Assembly: GCA_905480295.1 (NCBI GenBank)
Contig: CAJQPW010000235.1
Span: 1-47,170 of the forward strand
Direction of reading: 5' to 3'
From: an uncultured Rhizobiaceae group bacterium
Lineage (GTDB): Bacteria > Pseudomonadota > Alphaproteobacteria > Rhizobiales > Rhizobiaceae
Length of the DNA: 47,170 nucleotides
Shown here one piece after another: positions 43,399 to 47,170 of this stretch. Both the position numbers and the translations under genes were made by a program. Numbering within the stretch: position 1 is the first letter of the stretch; the number at the start of each line of letters is the position of its first letter. A model generated the notes under the pieces. The model did no database searches and had not been told where the DNA came from. It saw only the letters and a program-made list of their open reading frames with translations.

Positions 43399-45333
43399 AT
43401 GAACTCCAACCTTCGCAACTTCGCTCTATGGGGTTTGATCGCCTTGCTGCTGGTCGCCCTGTTTCAGATGTTCCAGTCACCGTCTGGTCAACAGAAAACG
43501 AACGAAATTGCCTATTCGGCCTTTCTGGATGCTGTCGACAAAAGCCGGGTCAAATCCGTCACCATTACCGGCGACCGCATCACGGGATCCTTTACCGATT
43601 CCAGCACGCGTTTTGCCACCTATGCGCCTTATGACCCGGAACTGGTGAAACGACTGGAAACCCAGCGCGTTGAAATCACAGTAAAACCGGTGACCGATGG
43701 TCGTTCCACCTTCATGGGCATGCTGATCAACTGGCTGCCCCTGCTGTTGCTGATCGGCGTGTGGATTTTCATCATGCGTCAGATGCAGAATGGCCAGGGC
43801 AAAGCCATGGGATTTGGCAAGTCAAAGGCTAAATTGCTAACGGAAGCTCAGGGTCGGGTGACCTTTGATGATGTTGCCGGGGTTGATGAAGCCAAGGAAG
43901 ATCTGGTTGAGATTGTCGACTTTCTGCGGGACCCTCAGAAGTTTCAGCGCCTCGGTGGTAAAATGCCCCATGGTGTGCTTCTCGTTGGCCCTCCCGGCAC
44001 GGGTAAAACGCTGACCGCGCGAGCTGTTGCAGGTGAGGCCAATGTTCCCTTCTTCACGATTTCCGGTTCTGATTTTGTTGAAATGTTTGTCGGCGTTGGT
44101 GCCAGCCGCGTCCGCGACATGTTTGAACAGGCAAAAAAGAACGCACCGTGCATCATTTTCATCGATGAGATTGATGCCGTTGGTCGCCACCGTGGTGCCG
44201 GCCTGGGCGGCGGCAATGACGAGCGGGAGCAAACGCTCAACCAGCTGCTCGTTGAAATGGATGGCTTTGAAACCAATGAGGGCATCATTTTGATCGCCGC
44301 AACCAACCGACCCGACGTTCTCGACCCGGCGCTGCTGCGTCCCGGTCGTTTTGACCGGCAGGTGGTGGTTTCCAACCCTGACATCATGGGCCGTGAAGCG
44401 ATCCTTAAAGTGCATGTGAAAAATGTTCCACTCGCCCCCAATGTTGATCTCAAGGTCATCGCCCGCGGCACACCTGGATTCTCCGGCGCCGATCTGATGA
44501 ACCTCGTCAACGAGGCTGCCCTGCTGGCCGCCCGCCGTGAAAAGCGTCTGGTGACGGCTCAGGAATTTGAAGATGCCAAAGACAAGGTCATGATGGGCGC
44601 AGAACGCCGGTCCATGGTGATGTCGGAAGAAGAAAAGCGCAACACCGCCTATCATGAAGCCGGTCATGCGCTGGTTGCCATTTCGGTGCCCTCCTCCCAC
44701 CCTGTTCACAAGGCGACAATCATCCCACGCGGCCGTGCGCTGGGCATGGTGATGCAATTGCCCGAGCGGGACCAGATCTCGATGTCGTATGAGGAGATGA
44801 CCTCGCGGCTGGCAGTGATGATGGCTGGACGGGTTGCCGAAGAGCTTACTTTCGGCAAGAAAAACGTAACGTCCGGCGCCCAGTCGGACATCGAACAGGC
44901 CACCCGCCTGGCCCGTGCCATGGTGACCCAATGGGGTTATTCCGACAAGTTAGGCAAGGTTTCCTATGGTGAAAACCAGCAGGAAGTCTTCCTTGGTCAC
45001 TCCGTTGCCCAAACCAAAAACGTCTCGGAAGAAACGGCACAGATCATTGATGAAGAGGTGCGTCGTCTGGTTGACGAAGGTTTTGCCTGGGCCAAGAAAA
45101 TCCTGACCAAGCGTAAGAAAGACCTCGAAGCACTGGCACAGGGCCTGTTGGAATTTGAAACCCTGACCGGAAGCGAAATTGATGATCTGCTCAGCGGCAA
45201 ACAGCCCGCGCGCGATCTGGGCGACGATACACCGCCGTCCCGCGGCAGCGCTGTGCCCAAATCAGGCACCAAAACGCCAAAGGGCAAAAAGGGTGACGCA
45301 ACCGGGGGCATGGAGCCTCAACCGTCCTCGTAG
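43399..45333 (+). CDS. ftsH: ATP-dependent zinc metalloprotease FtsH
   Basis: A membrane-anchored AAA+ protease that degrades misfolded membrane and regulatory proteins. Two membrane segments (about 7-24 and 107-125) flank a periplasmic domain. The AAA domain has Walker A GPPGTGKT (197-204), Walker [12 protein letters not shown] and the second region of homology [19 protein letters not shown]; the zinc-protease site is HEAGH (419-423). The C-terminus is a lysine/proline-rich tail. Length 644 residues is standard for the class. The tilS-ftsH-glmM order is conserved in alphaproteobacteria. Confidence 0.97.
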   Translation: MNSNLRNFALWGLIALLLVALFQMFQSPSGQQKTNEIAYSAFLDAVDKSRVKSVTITGDRITGSFTDSSTRFATYAPYDPELVKRLETQRVEITVKPVTDGRSTFMGMLINWLPLLLLIGVWIFIMRQMQNGQGKAMGFGKSKAKLLTEAQGRVTFDDVAGVDEAKEDLVEIVDFLRDPQKFQRLGGKMPHGVLLVGPPGTGKTLTARAVAGEANVPFFTISGSDFVEMFVGVGASRVRDMFEQAKKNAPCIIFIDEIDAVGRHRGAGLGGGNDEREQTLNQLLVEMDGFETNEGIILIAATNRPDVLDPALLRPGRFDRQVVVSNPDIMGREAILKVHVKNVPLAPNVDLKVIARGTPGFSGADLMNLVNEAALLAARREKRLVTAQEFEDAKDKVMMGAERRSMVMSEEEKRNTAYHEAGHALVAISVPSSHPVHKATIIPRGRALGMVMQLPERDQISMSYEEMTSRLAVMMAGRVAEELTFGKKNVTSGAQSDIEQATRLARAMVTQWGYSDKLGKVSYGENQQEVFLGHSVAQTKNVSEETAQIIDEEVRRLVDEGFAWAKKILTKRKKDLEALAQGLLEFETLTGSEIDDLLSGKQPARDLGDDTPPSRGSAVPKSGTKTPKGKKGDATGGMEPQPSS

Positions 45334-45367
45334 AGCGATTGCAGCTTTTACCCATCGAAAAATAAAG

Positions 45368-45404
45368 TCGGCGCTCTGTCCTGATCACCATGACAGAGCG
45401 CCGA
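45368..45404 (+). terminator. Strong hairpin after ftsH
   Basis: TCGGCGCTCTGTC (45368-45380) is the exact reverse complement of GACAGAGCGCCGA (45392-45404), a 13-bp stem with an 11-base loop, 35 bases after the ftsH stop. Only a short TTT follows, so it is a likely but not perfect intrinsic terminator; the ftsH transcript probably ends here. Confidence 0.7.
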
Positions 45405-45461
45405 TTTACCATTGCCCGGCAGCAACCAGCTTTAAATGACCATCGAGTGTGGTTATACTTG

Positions 45462-45476
45462 GTCACAAATTGTGAC
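45462..45476. repeat. GTCACAA-A-TTGTGAC palindrome upstream of glmM
   Basis: GTCACAA (45462-45468) and TTGTGAC (45470-45476) form a perfect 15-base palindrome about 95 bases before the glmM start. It lies in the promoter region, and is a possible operator. A GACCTG/CAGGTC pair follows at 45521-45542. Confidence 0.4.
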
Positions 45477-45570
45477 GTGCCAAGCCAGCGGTGATCGGGC
45501 TACACCATACTGGAACGGGCGACCTGGCTGAGAAGGCAGGTCATATGAGGGGGTCATGCGGAGCGGACTA

Positions 45571-46923
45571 ATGAACACACAGCGCAAATATTTTGGTACA
45601 GATGGCATTCGGGGCTATGCCAATAAATCACCGATGACGGCAGAAACTGCCATGAAAGTCGGCATGGCGGCGGGCGTTGCTTTCAAACGGGGCAATCACC
45701 GTCACCGTGTGGTGATCGGCAAGGACACACGCCTGTCGGGATACATGATCGAAAACGCACTTGTTGCCGGTTTCACGGCAGCCGGTATGGACGTATTCCA
45801 ACTTGGCCCGGTGCCAACCCCGGCTGTTGCCATGCTCACCCGCTCCCTGCGGGCCGATATAGGCGTGATGATTTCCGCCTCGCACAACGCCTACCACGAC
45901 AATGGAATCAAACTGTTCGGCCCCAACGGGTTTAAGCTGTCGGATCAGATCGAACATGAAATCGAACGTTTGATGGACAAGGACCTGACACGGCAATTGG
46001 CCAGCGGCACAAAGATCGGACGCGCAAGCCGTGTCGATGGTGTTCATGACCGCTATATCGAATTCGCCAAGCGTACCCTTCCCAAACAAATGTCACTTGA
46101 AGGAATTCGGGTGGCAATCGACTGCGCCAATGGAGCGGCCTACAAGGTTGCACCTGCAGCGTTGTGGGAACTCGGTGCCGACGTTGTGACCATTGGCGCT
46201 GAGCCGAATGGTACCAATATCAATGCGGAATGTGGTTCGACCCACACAGCCGCACTGGCCCGCAAGGTCAATGAAGTGCGCGCCGACATCGGCATTGCCT
46301 TGGACGGTGATGCAGACCGGGTGATCATCATTGATGAGAACAGCAATGTCGTGGATGGCGATCAGCTGATGGCACTGGTGGCCCAGTCATGGAAAGAACG
46401 CGAAACCCTGACCGGTGACGGCATTGTCGCGACGGTTATGTCCAACCTCGGTTTGGAACGGTTTTTGACCGGACAGGGCCTGTCACTGGCTCGCACAGCG
46501 GTTGGCGACCGGTACGTTGTCGAGCATATGCGCAAGAACGGCTTTAATGTCGGCGGTGAGCAGTCGGGACACATTGTGCTTTCCGACTATGCAACCACCG
46601 GAGATGGATTGATTGCCGCGCTGCAGGTGCTGTCGGTCGTGCAGTCCTGGGACAAGCCGGTAAGTGAAGTCTGTTCCCGCTTCGAGCCAGTGCCTCAGGT
46701 ATTGAAGAATGTCAGCTTCAAGTCGGGTGAACCGCTGCAGGATAAGCTGGTGATTGAATCAATCGATGATGCCCGCAGTCGCCTCGCTGATTCAGGTCGT
46801 CTGGTTATCCGCGCATCGGGAACCGAACCGCTGATCCGGGTGATGGCTGAAGGGGATGATGAAACCCTGGTTCGCGACGTTGTTGACGATATCTGTTCGA
46901 CACTGCGCAAGGTCGCTGCCTGA
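45571..46923 (+). CDS. glmM: Phosphoglucosamine mutase
   Basis: It interconverts glucosamine 6-phosphate and glucosamine 1-phosphate for cell-wall precursor synthesis. The phosphoserine loop is [15 protein letters not shown] with Ser102; the magnesium site is LDGDADR near 245; sugar binding is GGEQSGHIV and the phosphate-binding end is [13 protein letters not shown]. The start [15 protein letters not shown] is chosen because GGAG lies seven bases upstream and the protein begins as in the family. Length 450 residues is normal. Confidence 0.97.
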   Translation: MNTQRKYFGTDGIRGYANKSPMTAETAMKVGMAAGVAFKRGNHRHRVVIGKDTRLSGYMIENALVAGFTAAGMDVFQLGPVPTPAVAMLTRSLRADIGVMISASHNAYHDNGIKLFGPNGFKLSDQIEHEIERLMDKDLTRQLASGTKIGRASRVDGVHDRYIEFAKRTLPKQMSLEGIRVAIDCANGAAYKVAPAALWELGADVVTIGAEPNGTNINAECGSTHTAALARKVNEVRADIGIALDGDADRVIIIDENSNVVDGDQLMALVAQSWKERETLTGDGIVATVMSNLGLERFLTGQGLSLARTAVGDRYVVEHMRKNGFNVGGEQSGHIVLSDYATTGDGLIAALQVLSVVQSWDKPVSEVCSRFEPVPQVLKNVSFKSGEPLQDKLVIESIDDARSRLADSGRLVIRASGTEPLIRVMAEGDDETLVRDVVDDICSTLRKVAA

Positions 46924-47036
46924 CGCCTACCGTTCTATCGGATCTGATCGACAAAAATGTCCTGTGGCCGTTGACCCCAACGCCGCACCATTCAGAGCTG
47001 CGCCCTAAAAAGCAAATTGACCCTGGCGGCAAAAGG

Positions 47037-47170
47037 CTAGGCGCTCGCCGTAAATAAGGTTGCCCGCTGCGGAACGATCATATCATCGCCCTTCCGGTAG
47101 TCAGCACAGGCAGCAATGACTTCACTGGATATGGCTTCAACGACGTTCTCACCCGCCTGCAAAACCTTTG
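47037..47170 (-). CDS. C-terminal fragment of an unidentified protein, possibly a class I SAM-dependent methyltransferase
   Basis: The last 43 residues of a minus-strand gene enter the window, ending in VPQRATLFTASA. A ...GD-x-M-x-VPQ-x-A-x-x-x-x-TA ending occurs in some class I methyltransferases; the fragment is too short to be sure. It converges with glmM, and the 113 bases between the two stops have no clear terminator. Confidence 0.4.
   Translation of the reverse strand, partial: KVLQAGENVVEAISSEVIAACADYRKGDDMIVPQRATLFTASA

Noticed and set aside
43837-44931. A long minus-strand open frame opposite ftsH
   Set aside because: It is His/Gly-rich and unlike any family, and ftsH in the other direction is unmistakable.

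Overview
The window looks like chromosomal DNA of a heterotrophic alphaproteobacterium, probably a marine or soil Hyphomicrobiales or Rhodobacterales-like lineage. This rests on the conserved block pal - cpoB - tilS - ftsH - glmM at the right end, three sets of TRAP transporter genes, a BigR-type sulfide/persulfide locus and a Co-type nitrile hydratase operon. Base composition is moderately GC-rich and even. I see no insertion sequence, prophage, CRISPR array, rRNA or tRNA.

Layout. (1) Positions 1-7552: a TRAP transporter (dctP, dctQ, dctM) plus the start of a second small permease, all on the minus strand, divergent from a Cache-domain histidine kinase and a NarL-type response regulator. (2) 7676-10056: a tightly coupled plus-strand operon of a class I glutamine-amidotransferase-like hydrolase, nitrile hydratase alpha and beta, and the nitrile hydratase accessory protein. 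(3) 10059-15962, minus strand: 8-oxoguanine deaminase, creatininase-family protein, COG0523/CobW GTPase with a His/Cys-rich arm, WD40 protein, amidase and a small ParB-like protein. Nitrile hydratase plus amidase gives a nitrile to amide to acid route; the CobW protein is a possible metal chaperone. (4) 16126-20853: LacI regulator, D-erythronate-dehydrogenase-like DenD, SDR, GNAT acetyltransferase and a PLP aminotransferase. (5) 20894-24698, minus: KDPG aldolase, ModA, ModB, a short ModC and an orphan TRAP-type binding protein. (6) 25006-26505: methylmalonate-semialdehyde dehydrogenase. (7) 26599-28750: BigR-like repressor divergent from two YeeE/YedE-type transport proteins and a persulfide-dioxygenase-like metallo-hydrolase, with a palindrome placed exactly between the promoter elements. 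(8) 28737-29751: a frameshifted YafY/WYL regulator and a small ABM-like protein. (9) 29827-39135: a large catabolic cluster on the minus strand (GMC oxidoreductase, TerC protein, TRAP binding protein, fused TRAP permease, HisD-like dehydrogenase of the sulfopropanediol-dehydrogenase type, zinc dehydrogenase) with a divergent IclR regulator, followed by an agmatinase-family ureohydrolase. (10) 40307-46923: envelope and housekeeping genes. (11) The C-terminus of one more minus-strand gene at the right edge.

The best candidates for something undescribed are the IclR-controlled TRAP/HisD-like/GMC/TerC cluster, whose substrate cannot be read from the sequence; the nitrile hydratase operon that begins with a GATase-like hydrolase; and a TRAP large permease carrying an extra soluble helical domain of about 290 residues. 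Two places (a WYL regulator and possibly the tilS 5' end) look like single-base frameshifts and need read-level checking.
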